Assembly: GCF_910592395.1 (NCBI RefSeq)
Contig: NC_088325.1
Coordinates: 3,439,501-3,503,500 of the forward strand
Length of the DNA stretch: 64,000 nucleotides
Direction of reading: 5' to 3'
Source of the DNA: Lineus longissimus
Taxonomy: Eukaryota > Nemertea > Pilidiophora > Heteronemertea > Lineidae
Below the pieces are notes generated by a model. That model was not told the origin of the DNA. It made no database searches and saw only the letters and a program-made list of their open reading frames with translations. This document shows positions 1 to 10,955 of this stretch, in pieces. The first letter of the stretch is position 1; each line of letters starts with the position of its first letter. The translations under genes and the position numbers were made by a program.

Positions 1-164
1 AGATGAAGCTATGTCTTTACTATGTAACGCCCATGCGTGCAGCTCTTCTTTCAGGATAGCTGTTTGGAGGATAGCCAGACTATCCTAGCGCTATATTCAG
101 TGATGACCAGACGTTCACCAGGTGCATGCCCTGTTTTATTTTCGATTCGGCCAATCACTGTGCG

Positions 165-262
165 TAGGGTGACTTGTGGACAGTAGCCTGCAGCGGACTT
201 CATACCTCCGGCAATAGTCCAATAGAAGTAAGACGCCGGCATTGATGATGATGACGATGAGG
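165..262 (+). mobile_element. 3' fragment of a tRNA-derived SINE
   Basis: The segment with GTGGACAGTAGCCT, CATACCTCCGGCAA and GACGCCGGCATTGATGATG matches the 3' part of the fuller SINE at 28418-28744 (there on the minus strand). Both end in a GAT-rich tail. The 5' tRNA-like head is not recognisable here. A G homopolymer follows at about 263-276. Confidence 0.55.
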
Positions 263-393
263 AGGGGGGGGGGGGGAAGAGTAATCTTACAATTCGATAA
301 ATATGTTACATTGTTCGGACTCTCAAAAGGGTTTGAACTCCTTTTACATCTAAGCATTCTTTTGGGCGGAAAATAGGCCCATTCGTCTGAATA

Positions 394-1707
394 ATGTGTC
401 TGCTGCTGATTTACACGATTGCCTTACCTATCTTTTCAGGGCCTAACCAAAACCTAGTGGCAGAGTATTCAACGAGTATGGTCGACAACGCCACCGTACG
501 GGCAATCGTCACATCAAATCTCACAACACTCGCACCAATCGTCAACCGGAAATTGAGGAAATTTCAGGAAAATCTATATCGCACGCGACTGCAAAACTTG
601 GATTGCGATTTCGAAAACGATACAGTTCTATTTGAAAGTGTTTATATTCTGACAGGATTACATCTATACATCCCGGATCAGGAGTTGCACACTTTTCATC
701 TGATTGTCATAGGAATATTATTAATTCTTGTTATCATTGCTGGAAGTATCCTGAATATAATTAGTGTGGTAGTCCTGGCAAGGGATAAGCGCTACAACGC
801 CTCGGTCTACTTGTTGCAGGTTCTTGCATCCGTGGACACTTTTTACCTGGCTGCAAATTTCTTCCATTACTACCTACCGGTGTTGGTGATAAAGGTTATA
901 GGAATATCTTGTGACCTGAATTTCTATTTGCGCTTCTTCGCGGGGGATGCGTACCACTGGTTCAACTCTATCGTGCAGGCATCCCGGACGTTGGAAGTTG
1001 GAATGCTGGTCATAATGACCGTCGAAAGATTCATTGTCGTGTTTTACCCGCTAAAAGCAGCTAAATTCTGTACATTTAAGGCAGCGAGGATACAGGTCTC
1101 CATATTGTGTATATATTCCCTCGCATGGCTGACGGTGTTTAGAATTCTATCATTCTCTTCTATAAAGATACCTCGGGTCATGAAACAGACACCTTATGCA
1201 CTGAGCGCCATCATCAACCTCATTGTGCCCGTTCTTATTGTTTTCATTCTAACTTTTAAAATATGCAGGTCTTTGAGTGTCGCAAATCGCTTCAGGCGCG
1301 AAATGCGAAACGGCGCGGAGGGTGGGCCGAAGATACGACATGGAAACGTAACAATAAGACTAGTCGCAATCGCTGTGGCCTTTCTCATTTGCGTAGTACC
1401 AACTTTGATTATAGGAATCGACTTCCTCGTTTCGAGCTTCTGCCAATTCACGCCATTCAAACACCTACAGAACGACGTCATAAATATCATCGCCATTTTT
1501 GCTATGAATTTAAATTCTGCCATTAATTTCGTCTGCTATTTTGTCACCGGTAAAAAATTCCGTCGGAACTTAAAGCGAACATTCTGTAGGTGTCTCCGTA
1601 GGAAGAGATCTAGGCGTGACGAACTTAACTCGCTGTGCATGTCGGGAAATGCGATGACAAAATCTGAATATAACTATGACAGCGATGAGACGTCCCATAT
1701 GGTTTAA
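394..1707 (+). CDS. Class A GPCR, FMRFamide-receptor-like
   Basis: A 437-residue ORF encodes a seven-transmembrane receptor, probably a plasma-membrane peptide receptor coupled to G proteins. TM1 lies near residues 101-125. TM3 ends in ERF (TVERFIVVFYP) where most class A receptors have DRY. TM7 reads NSAINFVCYF instead of NPxxY, as in invertebrate FMRFamide-type receptors. A Cys/Arg-rich juxtamembrane helix (FCRCLRRKRSRR) may be palmitoylated. The N-terminus carries N-glycosylation sequons (NAT, NLT, NDT). The start is uncertain. ATG 394 gives a signal-like stretch, but CTATCTTTTCAG at 429-440 is a good splice acceptor, so the real exon may begin at 441 with the first internal Met at 478 (MVDNATV). 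The stop is at 1705-1707. The ligand cannot be told from sequence. Confidence 0.88.
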   Translation: MCLLLIYTIALPIFSGPNQNLVAEYSTSMVDNATVRAIVTSNLTTLAPIVNRKLRKFQENLYRTRLQNLDCDFENDTVLFESVYILTGLHLYIPDQELHTFHLIVIGILLILVIIAGSILNIISVVVLARDKRYNASVYLLQVLASVDTFYLAANFFHYYLPVLVIKVIGISCDLNFYLRFFAGDAYHWFNSIVQASRTLEVGMLVIMTVERFIVVFYPLKAAKFCTFKAARIQVSILCIYSLAWLTVFRILSFSSIKIPRVMKQTPYALSAIINLIVPVLIVFILTFKICRSLSVANRFRREMRNGAEGGPKIRHGNVTIRLVAIAVAFLICVVPTLIIGIDFLVSSFCQFTPFKHLQNDVINIIAIFAMNLNSAINFVCYFVTGKKFRRNLKRTFCRCLRRKRSRRDELNSLCMSGNAMTKSEYNYDSDETSHMV

Positions 1708-1835
1708 TCATGGGCAATTGAATGTTTTCAATTCGCTGTAATCCTGTTAAGGAGATAAGAAAACAGCAGTTTTGGGCGATTTTTCCACCGAAATAACACT
1801 CATCCTGGTGAAACAATTTCCCAGATTGCCGAGAA

Positions 1836-1978
1836 TCTTATCAGGCCCTCGAACTTACCGAGCAGACTGCCCTGGATAGTGCTTCCTGAGGCCTGAGAGA
1901 ATGGCTGCCTCACAAGAAAAACATCCAAAATGTGCGCTCATTGGTAAATTTTCTAAAATGAACTGTGTCCATGTGGAA
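1836..1978. repeat. Dispersed repeat, copy 1
   Basis: About 140 bp containing GAGCAGACTGCC, ATAGTGCTTCCTGAGGCC and AAACATCCAAAATGTGCGCTC is closely matched at 12969-13115. The family is not recognised. The rest of 1708-2980 shows no gene. Confidence 0.6.
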
Positions 1979-2984
1979 GCATGTGACAATTTGACACCAT
2001 ATGCACTAGATTTCGAGGTGAATTAACCAGCGGGTTACTCTGTGGTGCACACACAAAATCAATCCATGCATATTTTTCCAAATTGTTTGCTTTTTCCGAT
2101 CCATTGGCCAGACAAACTTATTACCAGATGAACGCAACGATAATTTTTCGTTGAAAGACTGCACACAGTTTTCCAATGTTTTCCTTTCCCAGGACGGACA
2201 GGCCAGCTCGACAAACTGGAAGGCCTGGTTATTTTACGGCAATCTGGGGAATTGGTTCTCTAGAGTAAGACAGGTATTGTTTCATGTGAAACCGTTGGAC
2301 AGGGGTCGCTATCAAAAAAGGGCCACTGCAGCGCTCATGCGGCAGAGGTTACTGCGTTTTGATCAAGGCTAGGGATATTTTCCTCAAAAACGGAAACACG
2401 CCCTCAATGTTTGGGAATGCTGGCAGATAGATTGAAACGTTGTTTCGGGCTTCCCCCTATTGAAAAGTCATGGTTTCTCTTGCTGTATTTCATACAGAAA
2501 ACACTGAAATATGGGGAAAACGTGAAATGTTACACCAGACATGTGAGGAGGTTTTGATCAGACCCGGCTATTTGTCCAGCTCAGAATCTAGATCGGCTTT
2601 TGAAATTACCAGGTTGTAAAGTATGTACAAAGACAGGAAATTATCTATTCGTGATGTAATTTTATAGAACCAGGTCAAATGAAATGACACTTCAAACACG
2701 TGGCACGCCACCATTCGTCGGAGGCAGGAACCAGGCAGGGCCGCTTTTGGATCATTGCCAGGGAAGAGTTGTGAACGCATTATAATCTCTTACGGGTGTG
2801 TCTTGCGCGAGATCTTAAGGAGTATTCGCTAATCCCCCGAAACGCCGAGGCGAACACCTATGTCCCATTCTTCGAGCTCTTGAACACGATCTCGAACAGT
2901 GCGACAAGCGTTCGCGTTGGAGTTACGGGGCATTTGCGGAACCACTTGGTATGGGCTGAACTCGCAGGAAGGTGCCACAAGTCG

Positions 2985-3330
2985 AAATCATAATGTCTAA
3001 TGACACATTAATGACATATGGAAAAGTACCTCGAGTCGAAATCATGATGCCTAATGACACATTTAATGACACACTATTAGTGACTAATGACATATGGGAA
3101 AATGCCTCAAGTCGAAATCATAATTTCTAATGACACACTAATGACATAAAGGAAAGTACCTCGAGTCGAAATCATGATGCCTAATGACACATTTAGTGAC
3201 ATACTAATGACATACGGGAAAGTGTCTCAAGTCAAAATCATGATGCCTAATGACACATTTAATGACACACTAATGATGGGAAAGTGCCCCAAGTCGAAAT
3301 CATGATGCCTAATGACACACTAATGACATA
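2985..3330. repeat. Degenerate tandem repeat, about 55-75 bp period
   Basis: About six imperfect copies of a unit built from AGTCGAAATCATGATGCC, TAATGACACATTTAATGACA and GGGAAAGTGCCTCA. Units vary in length because the TAATGACACA sub-block is itself iterated. Confidence 0.85.
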
Positions 3331-4586
3331 TATAAAAATGGAACGAGAATTCACGCAAAACTTGTTTATGTCGTACGAATAAAGATGTGTTGTTTTGTAG
3401 AAAATGTCTTCTTAAATTGATCTGCTCTGATAGGAGTCATGTGGGGACGTAGGACCAGTGTGATATTGGGGATGAGGGATCAGAATTGCCTTGAAACCCA
3501 CGGGTTTATATAAGATTAATACTAACTTATAACATATACAATAACCCCGGTATTCAGGCCAGACGGTTTGTGTTCTGCTTGAGATCGCCTAGACTACATC
3601 TTTGCAAACAGGCCTACTGAGGCCTTTAAAAGGTCCCTGGAACCTATAAGACCCCCTCCCCATAACAAGCCCATTGACGGCTTAACTTTGACGTGTGCAT
3701 ACCAAGGAGTTGTTCAGCATAGTTGCTCACTGGTAGCAAGCGCAGTGGACTGCCCTCGATCATGCCTCCCCGAGTTCCAATTAGGATGATGTATGGACTG
3801 CCCCGGGAGTCTCACTCGCAGCAGTTAAATGCCTTTAATGGCCTACGCTGTTCGTTAATTGTTTGAAATTGGTAATTGAATTTGAAAATTTCAAATTGCG
3901 CTAATACGTACCAAATACAAATTTACACATTGTCGTTGTGTAAGCAGATATACAAATACTATAAATACTAAATTTCAGCAAATTATATGTAGTATATGCA
4001 TGGTAACTGCACTACAATCGTAAAGCAATTACAGCTCCTTCAAAATTGATTGAATGCCATTGAAATAACGGGAGGCTGGTCTCTGGAAATCAAATAACTG
4101 ACTCTCACCCTTGAAGTTGGCATTCACTCCGTTTTGGAAGAGTTTTAATTACTTTAGGATTTCAAGTTCTGTCCAAAATGGCAGTGCCTATGGTCAAACT
4201 TAAGTATAGCCGAGTGTGGTTTTTTAAAGATTGCTTCCAACTAAAAAGGCAATATTGTCTATTATTGTGCAGTGTTGTTCAATTGAAAAAAGCTTGCTGA
4301 ACTTCGTTAGAAGTGGCTAGACCATGCTTGTGGTGCTTGTTATGTGAAAGTTACGTACACCTATACAGAGAACCCATAGCGTTGACTTTATTTTTGCAAG
4401 CATGACTAGGCCCTACTTAAATTAGTCACAAATAGGGCCTCAGTGACGTCATAGGCAAAGACGCACAGGCCCTACAGAACATTCATAAACAACAAGTTCC
4501 ACCCATAACGCACTCAGTACAGACTAACATTCGTCTGTTCAAGTCACACTGCTTTTTCCCAAAGATTTTCGCTCTCCGATTTGGCC
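3331..4586. other. Intergenic, no gene seen
   Basis: AT-rich spacer. At about 3870-4020 it carries a copy of a dispersed repeat (GTCGTTGTGTAAGCAGATAT, ATACAAATACTATAAATAC) that recurs as a tandem pair at 51926-52145. The last 100 bp before 4587 should hold the promoter of the secreted-protein gene. CATAAA near 4486 followed by TCAGTA near 4514 is a weak TATA/initiator candidate. Confidence 0.4.
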
Positions 4587-4647
4587 ATGAAGTTGGCTTT
4601 AGTTTCCGTGGCGTTGGTCGTGCTGGTCTTGACCGTACAGGCTGAAG
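4587..4647 (+). CDS. Secreted PTG protein exon 1 (signal peptide)
   Basis: ATG at 4587 in TTGGCCATGA opens a 20-residue signal peptide with a likely cut after VQA. The exon ends GCTGAAG before GTAAGTG, leaving one base (phase 1) that joins AT of exon 2 to make Asp. Confidence 0.82.
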
Positions 4648-7600
4648 GTAAGTGAAAATATTTAGTTCCTTTGCTTACAAGTCGGCAGCGGACACAATGA
4701 AAGAATGATTCATTGAATGAAATTTACATTCATATACCGCTTAATACAAAGTATTAGGTCTAATGTGTTTAAAAAAAAGTGTGTCTTAAACCCACACCTG
4801 AAAATCCCAACAATCTTAGCAGTTCGCATGTCAACACCGAGTTCATTTCAAAGGTCTGCCGCTTGGACAAAGAAGCGCCTACCCCCGTACGTCTCCAGGC
4901 AAGTACTGGCACCTGCGTAATACGAATAAAGACTAGTAAGGGAACGAGTTTACAATCCCCGATCACGCCCCAAAAAAAAATCATCGGTTGACTTACGAAG
5001 CACCACTGTTCAATGGATTTATAGTTGAATGCGATCAAACTACGTCATTTCTGATCGGGGATTGTAAATTTTAACCCTAGTAAAAGCTTTCACTGAAAAG
5101 ACAAGTAAAGGGTTGACCAAGGCACCAGCAGTTTGGCTGGAACTTTCAATCCTCAAAGGTGGGAGTCACTTTGGCTAGAAGTTGAAATTCTAGAGCAATC
5201 CCCCAGTTTAGGCCATACCCTTCTCGATAAACAAATTATTGTCTCCAGGTAAACATTCAATCTAATGTACAGTCCCAGATATGAACACAAGGTCCCACAT
5301 GGCCTGGACACTATTTCCAACAGGCCTTGTGTTCAGGCCATGAAGCGAAATTCGAAATTTCAGTACACTTCCACCTGGAACCAAGAATGTGTTTATCAAC
5401 AAGGGTATGGCCTAAACTGGGGGATTGGAACTCTTTCAAAACGAGGTGAATGCCAATTTCAAGGGTGGGAGTCGGTTTTTTTGTTTTTCAGAGAACAGAT
5501 ACCAAGATGATATGAATTCTTGCTTATATGAGTATATTACCTATAAGGTCTTATAATTTCACGAGGAGTGCATGCTACATATGTGATTTAGCGCTGTTTA
5601 AATTTGAGTGATAGATCAACAGGATTTTCAGCCGAGCAGGACGATGAAAAACCAAGCGTGGTGTGGTGAAAAATTTGCCGTTCTAGATCTAGTTTTTTAG
5701 AGAAATTGTTTTCCATGAACACACCACAACGAACGGCCAAGTTGGGGGGAGGGCAATTCTTATTTGCTCAAGCGTAAACATATCAAATATCTCAAAGACT
5801 TGATCAGCAATACCCATTTTTTTAAATGATATTTTTATAAATCTATGCCATGTACCTTCTCAAAATTAGTGCGAAGTTTGGTACTCATCTGGTAAGTAGT
5901 TTTCTAGCTCCGGAGGAACATACCGCACTGATTGAAAACCGAAGTTTTAAACATTTTACTGCATAAAGAGTTTGGAGCATGCCAAAGCTTTTGACTCTGT
6001 CCAGAGCCTCCATTAGAATGCATGCCCGAAAGTAGATTGTCCCAGATTTCTGGAAGTTGATAGTGCCCCCATCCCTACTTCCGGGCATGAATGAGCCGTG
6101 TCCGGAATGGAAGTGACTTCACTCTGATGAAGGGTCTGGACAAAGTCGAAAGCTTAGGCATGCTCCTAAACTCTTTTATGCAGTAAAATGGTTTAAACTT
6201 CGGTTTCATATTTACCATGCAGCTATATAGATTAATCTCTTCACTGCATTATTCCATTATATTTTACCTTTTTCAAAAGTGTTCGAGAAGCACAGCATAA
6301 TTCATTGCTTTCCAATGATTCAGGACCTAAGTCAAAAGAATGTTATAAGCTTTAAGGAATATATCAGGCCGATCACATGATCTGCGCATGCACCTCGACA
6401 AAACAAATGTTCAGTGGTTCAAAAAATGGGAACGCAGCATTCAAAAGGTTGTTTTCGACGAAATTTACTCCCAAAAGACGTGGATATGTTTAGGCCAAGA
6501 TAATTACCCAATGGCCCCTGGAGAGCGAGACGGATTGACTATTCTAACTCGGTCGAATACTTTCGAATACATGTACTTACCAATACTAACGATTAATATT
6601 TAACCCTTGGATTAAACCTGAATTTCAGTCAGGCCTATGATTATACCCCGCTCTAGTACATTGTTTATTGCAGTTCAATGACTTTTCAATTATCCTACTT
6701 GGAGAAGTCACGGTCCTGCTGGAAGCCTTTTTTGTATGAAAAACCAACATATCTCACCCAAGTTGTCCCTTTAACCTGTTTTGCCTTTTTTAGAAACTGA
6801 ACGTACCAGAGGTCATCACCAACTAGATTAAGGGTCAAGTGAATAAAAATGTGAAAATACAGGATTTTAGATAATTTCTTGCTAGTTTGAATGCAAAACG
6901 CTTTAAGGCATAAACTGCCACAAAGAAGCATAAATGATTTATATTTCAAATCAACTTTCGATGGATCTCTGGATATACCCTGAAGAGTTTTCAATACAAG
7001 TTCAAAGTACCCACAGCTAAAAATTCTCCCCTTAATCATTCCTCTAGCCGTAGGCTTTTTTATAGGTATGTCACTAACCTTTCAAGCAGCTTTGCCACAA
7101 CTACTCTGCCGATTTCTTCAAAGTGTGGCTTTTATTAAATCTGATTTTGGGACCCATTTCAGAAACCATGGTTACCATTTTGTGTATTCCTGTACTTGAC
7201 AATGTGCATTTATTTTGACATCTTTCTTATTTCAGGATGAATTTTGATGACATCTTCAGGTTATTCTGGTTTATGTATATCTTCAAATGTGCTAAGTTTC
7301 ATTTGCAAATATTCATTAGGGAAAATTGGCCCCGTCCAGACCCCCTCCCCCCCCAAAAAAAAAGTATCGTCCCCTACAAAGATGATCAGGTAAATTGTTG
7401 CAAGGTGTTGTGACTTTTCTTCCAGATTTTACAGCCGAAAAGCGATTGCTCGACGAAATAGATGCAAAGATTCAAGCTTTGGAGGAAAAGCGCCAGTTTC
7501 GTGATCCGGCCCCACAAGTGACGACCAATGAACCTGAAGCGCCCACGCCGACCCAGGCAGAACCTGAAGGGCCCGAGCCAACCGTTGAATCAAATGGTAA

Positions 7601-10600
7601 AATCTTCCTCTTAACGTCTTTTTTTCGTGAACTGGTCATCCTGTATATACTGGTTGACCCTCAATCCAGAACCAGCCTCGTCCCAAGTCATTGCGCCTCC
7701 GCCAATTCCTGACGCAAGGTTTGGATTGTAGCTACGTCGACCGGAGCGATCGACCACCCAAATATCACGATATCCCACACGGAGGCGCGTGGTTTTACCA
7801 GGCTGAATAGCTCATTCAAGGTGTTTTGAAATGACGCCAGGTCAATTTTGATTCTGGAAGCCCAAGACTATTGACTTTCAAGTGCCGTTTACCATGTTTA
7901 CACGACACGAAAAAACGACACCACTCAGCGCCTGTCAGGAGGGTGTCCTTAATAGAGAGGTTCTATTATAACTTATTTCTCTTTGATTGTAGAAGAGAGT
8001 GAAGAGGGTAGTGAGAGCGAGGAGAGTGAAGAGGATAGCAAGGAGGACTACGGATCAGGTACGTTACAATGCCATATTCATAACGTGTAATTGCCCATGC
8101 GGTTTAGGCATATCAATCCCCATGTAAGCTGTTATCAAGATACGCCCTTTTAACCCTTTGAAGACGGCCTAAATTCCCATTGTTCTGCTCAGGTGCGAGC
8201 GGGCTTTGTTTAAAGACAGTAGACCGTGTATTAGGCCAGGCCTGAATTTTTTTAACTGTGAGGCAAGGGCCAAAAATAACGTTTTGTGGGAGTTTCAACA
8301 TGTGCGAAATTTTCACCTCGCATACCAACTTCAAAAAGACTGGGACTACGTGGGCAATATTTGGTGACCTCATCCAACCAGAGACCCGAGCTCCGGCCAG
8401 GGCCGTCACTGTGGAGGTGCCTGAGGTAACCAGTATTACGTTTTAACTGACTAGTTAAGAATAGGTTAAAGACTTGCAAAGATGGATATTTGGATATTTG
8501 GATTTGACCTTAATCCGTGTCTCTATCTCCCAGCGAGAGGATAGCTAGCATTTGCTGCGGAGCAAGAGTACGCCAATACACGGTGCAACTATCACTAGAA
8601 AACCGTTAACAATGGCTTTCCGTGACTGTGACGCGGACGAAATCCCCAATTTCGTAGAAAATGGCAGGCACAACCAATCGTAAATTTGCCCTCTGTCGAC
8701 AATATATTTTCCATTTTGTAACGACTATTGAAAGCTTATTGAAAAAAGTTACTGATTGTGTTTCCTTGCGCTTTGTTTTCCAGTACCAAAATTGAAGCCG
8801 TTGGTCAAGTTGCTGCTCGAAATGAAAAATAAAAAACTTCGCGAGAAGTCAAAGCCATTTGGAGGATTCAAACCCAAGCCAACTGGAGTGCCCAGGCCCA
8901 AGCCAACTGGAGTGCCCAGGCCCAAGCCAACTGGAGTGCCCAGGCCCAAGCCAACTGGAGTGCCCAGGCCCAAGCCAACTGGAGTGCCCAGGCCCAAGCC
9001 AACTGGAGTGCCCAGGCCCAAGCCAACTGGAGTGCCCAGGCCCAGGCCAACTGGAGTGCCCAGGCCCAGGCCAACTGGAGTGCCCAGGCCCAGGCCAACT
9101 GGAGTGCCCAGGCCCAGGCCAACTGGAGTGCCCAGGCCCAGGCCAACTGGAGTGCCCAGGCCCAGGCCAACTGGAGTGCCCAGGCCCAGGCCAACTGGAG
9201 TGCCCAGGCCCAAGCCAACTGGAGTGCCCAGGCCCAAGCCAACTGGACAGCCCGAGAAAGACGAGGAACTTAGCCTAATGAAGAGGTTGATGGTCCAGCT
9301 GAGGGATCTTGAGACTGAACTGACTGGACAAGGTAATGACCCAACATTTCGTTAATTCACCTTGCCAATCTATCGACCCCAATGTGAAGGTCGAAAGTTT
9401 GGCAAGTTTGGCACGTCCCATACTTCATACAATTTTGAATAGAGCCGTGTCATTTTTTTTTCGGGGCCACATTGATTTCACTTGGCTTTTGTGACGCCCC
9501 ATTACGTTTATTTGTGCCGTGCCGGTGAGCGCCTATCGACCTCCATGAAGTCGTTTCTTGGGGTCGATGTTAACAGTGAGAATGTATGCATAGGTGCGAG
9601 CGGGCTTGTTTAAAGGCAATAGACGATGTATTGGGCTAGGCCTGAATTCTTTTAACTGCGGGGCGAGGGACTGTTTGGCGCAGAGCTAAATCACTCCAAG
9701 CTCTAAACCCAAAAAGGCCAAAAAAATGTGGATGAGCAAAATCCTCATGGTGAGTAGGAGCGCAATATTGGGCACTCGCATAACCAAGAGTGGTTTTATA
9801 TGATTTAGGATTTAAATACGATTAATTCCTTATTAGCCTTTAAATAAGCACTGCAAAAATAACTTTTCGATGTATGAGCTTACATACTTTGTGACCAAAA
9901 TCAAGGCACAGCAACGCAGTATAGGATCTATTGTAAATGACTTGGAGCTGATTTCTCTTGTGAAAGCCCCCTACTGCCCGAATTTGGAACCTAGTAGGCT
10001 GCTAGATGAAATGCTGTAAAGTTGCTTTCACAATCTTTGTCTTTATATATTCTTGATGTTATGCCTTTAATTTCAGTAAACAATGGTGGAAAAATGCCCG
10101 ACTTCCAGAATAAGAAGCTCAAGCCAACTTGGGTGCCCAGGCCCAAGTCTTCAGATGAGGAAGAGCCCAGACCAACAGGAGAACCCAAGTCTTCAGAGTT
10201 GGAAGCCTCTTCGGAGGAGAAAGAGCCCAGGCCAACAGGAGAGCCAAAGCCCACCGGGCAGCCAAAGTCATCGGAAGAGGAGGAGGAACGCGAACTAAAG
10301 TCAATGAAAGGTACACATACTGGGTGCAAGTTAGAATATGGCCCCATTAAGAAACCCTAACAAATTTTGAATGAAATTAACTTGCCCAATTAAAATCCAG
10401 TCTTGATAATGAAGACCAGAAGCTTCGGGTAAGTTCAGAAGGAAAGGTTGCGTGCAGAAATATCTGGGTGTGCAAAAACACTCCGTTTAAATAGGGCGTC
10501 ATCTTCTGATCGGGTCCGAGTCCTGTCTCTATTGCCTTTCTAACGAGGGAAACGGCTCAGCCTTTGTAATGCGCTTGAATAGAAATTCGGGGAGATGCAT

Positions 10601-10955
10601 AGGAATATATGTTATTATGGCCACGCCAAGAGCCTTGTGCGAATGGGAGTAGGCCCGTGCCCCTAGGTCTTATTTACTCTACATCCTGGGATTTGTTAAC
10701 TTTTCAGTGCCACTAAGGAAGGAGTATGATTCAAGCAGAGAGGAGGGAAAAGCACAGAAACTAAATGGAGAAGCCCGGCCCGAACCGAAGTCTTCCGAGG
10801 AAGGAGAGCAATCTTCCGAGGAACCTTCGAAGGAAAAGCCGACTGGAGAGGCCAGGCCCGAACCGACTGGCCAGCCTAGTTCAGAGGAAGTAGCGAGGGA
10901 AGAACGTGAATTGGTGGCGTTGTTGGAAAAGCTTGATCTCAAAAGGGGGTTTTAA
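4587..10955 (+). CDS. Secreted modular PTG-repeat protein, six exons
   Basis: Joining exons 4587-4647, 7426-7596, 7993-8058, 8784-9332, 10077-10310 and 10708-10955 gives an unbroken 442-residue protein. A signal peptide (MKLALVSVALVVLVLTVQA) directs it to the secretory pathway. Then come a short charged helix (EKRLLDEIDAKIQALEEKR), a Pro/Thr/Glu-rich stretch, an acidic Ser/Glu segment, a Lys-rich linker, sixteen PTG octapeptide repeats, and two Ser/Glu/PTG-rich exons that echo them. The protein has no cysteine, no transmembrane helix after the signal, and no known domain. All five introns are phase 1, so exons can be duplicated or skipped without frame loss. Low-complexity secreted proteins of this kind occur in shell, tube, byssus or mucus matrices; that role is an inference. 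Exon borders follow GT/AG consensus but no transcript was seen. Confidence 0.8.
4716..4930 (-). mobile_element. LINE ORF2 3'-end fragment, decayed
   Basis: It resembles the LINE tail at 29826-30090. Both share the 'CGTACRTCTCCAGG' motif (minus strand CTGGAGAYGTACG) and a ring of matching bases such as GCCTGCACAAGGAAGCTCCT versus CCGCTTGGACAAAGAAGCGC. The reading frame is broken. It lies in intron 1 of the secreted-protein gene. Confidence 0.45.
4947..5074. mobile_element. Short inverted-repeat element (MITE), copy A
   Basis: Ends are inverted: TTTACAATCCCCGATCA on the left and TGATCGGGGATTGTAAA on the right. A second copy of about 133 bp, with the same interior (CACCACTGTTCAATGGATTT), sits at 27980-28112. 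Confidence 0.8.
5936..6207. mobile_element. Foldback element in intron 1
   Basis: A left arm of about 58 bp (AAACCGAAGTTTTAAACATT onward) reappears inverted at 6147-6207 (ending AAACTTCGGTTT), with about 88% identity by eye and a roughly 150-bp loop. The rest of intron 1 (5075-7425) shows no coding exon. Confidence 0.75.
6627..6774. mobile_element. TTAA-flanked MITE, 5'-truncated copy
   Basis: It matches the right half of the elements at 22410-22707 and 33497-33801 (TTTATTGCAGTTCAATGACT, GTCCTGCTGGAAGCC) and ends AGTTGTCCCTTTAA. The left end is missing. Confidence 0.7.
7426..7596 (+). CDS. Secreted PTG protein exon 2
   Basis: It follows TTTTCTTCCAG and encodes DFTAEKRLLDEIDAK, a short amphipathic helix, then a Pro/Glu/Thr-rich tail ending PTVESN. 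The donor is GTAAAA, phase 1 in and out. Confidence 0.75.
7993..8058 (+). CDS. Secreted PTG protein exon 3 (acidic)
   Basis: It follows TTTGATTGTAG and encodes EESEEGSESEESEEDSKEDY, a highly acidic serine-rich segment that could bind calcium or be phosphorylated (inference). The donor is GTACGT, phase 1 in and out. At 66 nt it was too short for an ORF scan; it is supported by frame continuity on both sides. Confidence 0.72.
8172..8245. repeat. Dispersed repeat pair, copy 1
   Basis: GTGCGAGCGGGCTTTGTTTAAAG and TAGGCCAGGCCTGAATTTTT recur at 9593-9662 in the next intron of the same gene. Confidence 0.6.
8784..9332 (+). CDS. Secreted PTG protein exon 4 (octapeptide array)
   Basis: It follows TTTGTTTTCCAG. 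A Lys-rich start (VPKLKPLVKLLLEMKNKKLR) leads into fifteen copies of [K/R]PTGVPRP plus a terminal KPTGQP, then a charged helix (EKDEELSLMKRLMVQLRDLE). The donor is GTAATG, phase 1 both ends. The array is seven Lys units, seven Arg units, then Lys again. Confidence 0.82.
8877..9246 (+). repeat. 24-bp coding minisatellite
   Basis: Sixteen near-perfect copies of AAGCCAACTGGAGTGCCC+AGGCCC, with the last one diverged. The only recurrent variant is AAG/AGG in the first codon, in three blocks. Synonymous sites are identical across copies, which implies recent expansion or conversion. Confidence 0.95.
9593..9662. repeat. Dispersed repeat pair, copy 2
   Basis: Partner of 8172-8245 (GGTGCGAGCGGGCTTGTTTA, GGGCTAGGCCTGAATTC). 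Nothing coding is seen in the rest of intron 4. Confidence 0.6.
10077..10310 (+). CDS. Secreted PTG protein exon 5
   Basis: It follows TTTAATTTCAG. It encodes a Gly/Lys start, one WVPRPKSS remnant of the octapeptide, several PRPTGEPK / KPTGQPKSS units and an acidic end (SSEEEEERELKSMKG). It looks like a diverged copy of the PTG-tail module of exon 4. The donor is GTACAC, phase 1 both ends. Confidence 0.78.
10708..10955 (+). CDS. Secreted PTG protein exon 6 (C-terminus)
   Basis: It follows TTAACTTTTCAG. It encodes VPLRKEYDSSREEGK, then EARPEPKSS / EARPEPTGQPSS units and a charged helix (REERELVALLEKLDLKRGF) before TAA. The order of parts repeats that of exons 4 and 5. Confidence 0.78.

Noticed and set aside
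8749-9278. Long ORFs in other frames and on the minus strand over the 24-bp array
   Set aside because: A 24-bp repeat without stops opens every frame; only the frame joined by signal peptide and splice sites is real.
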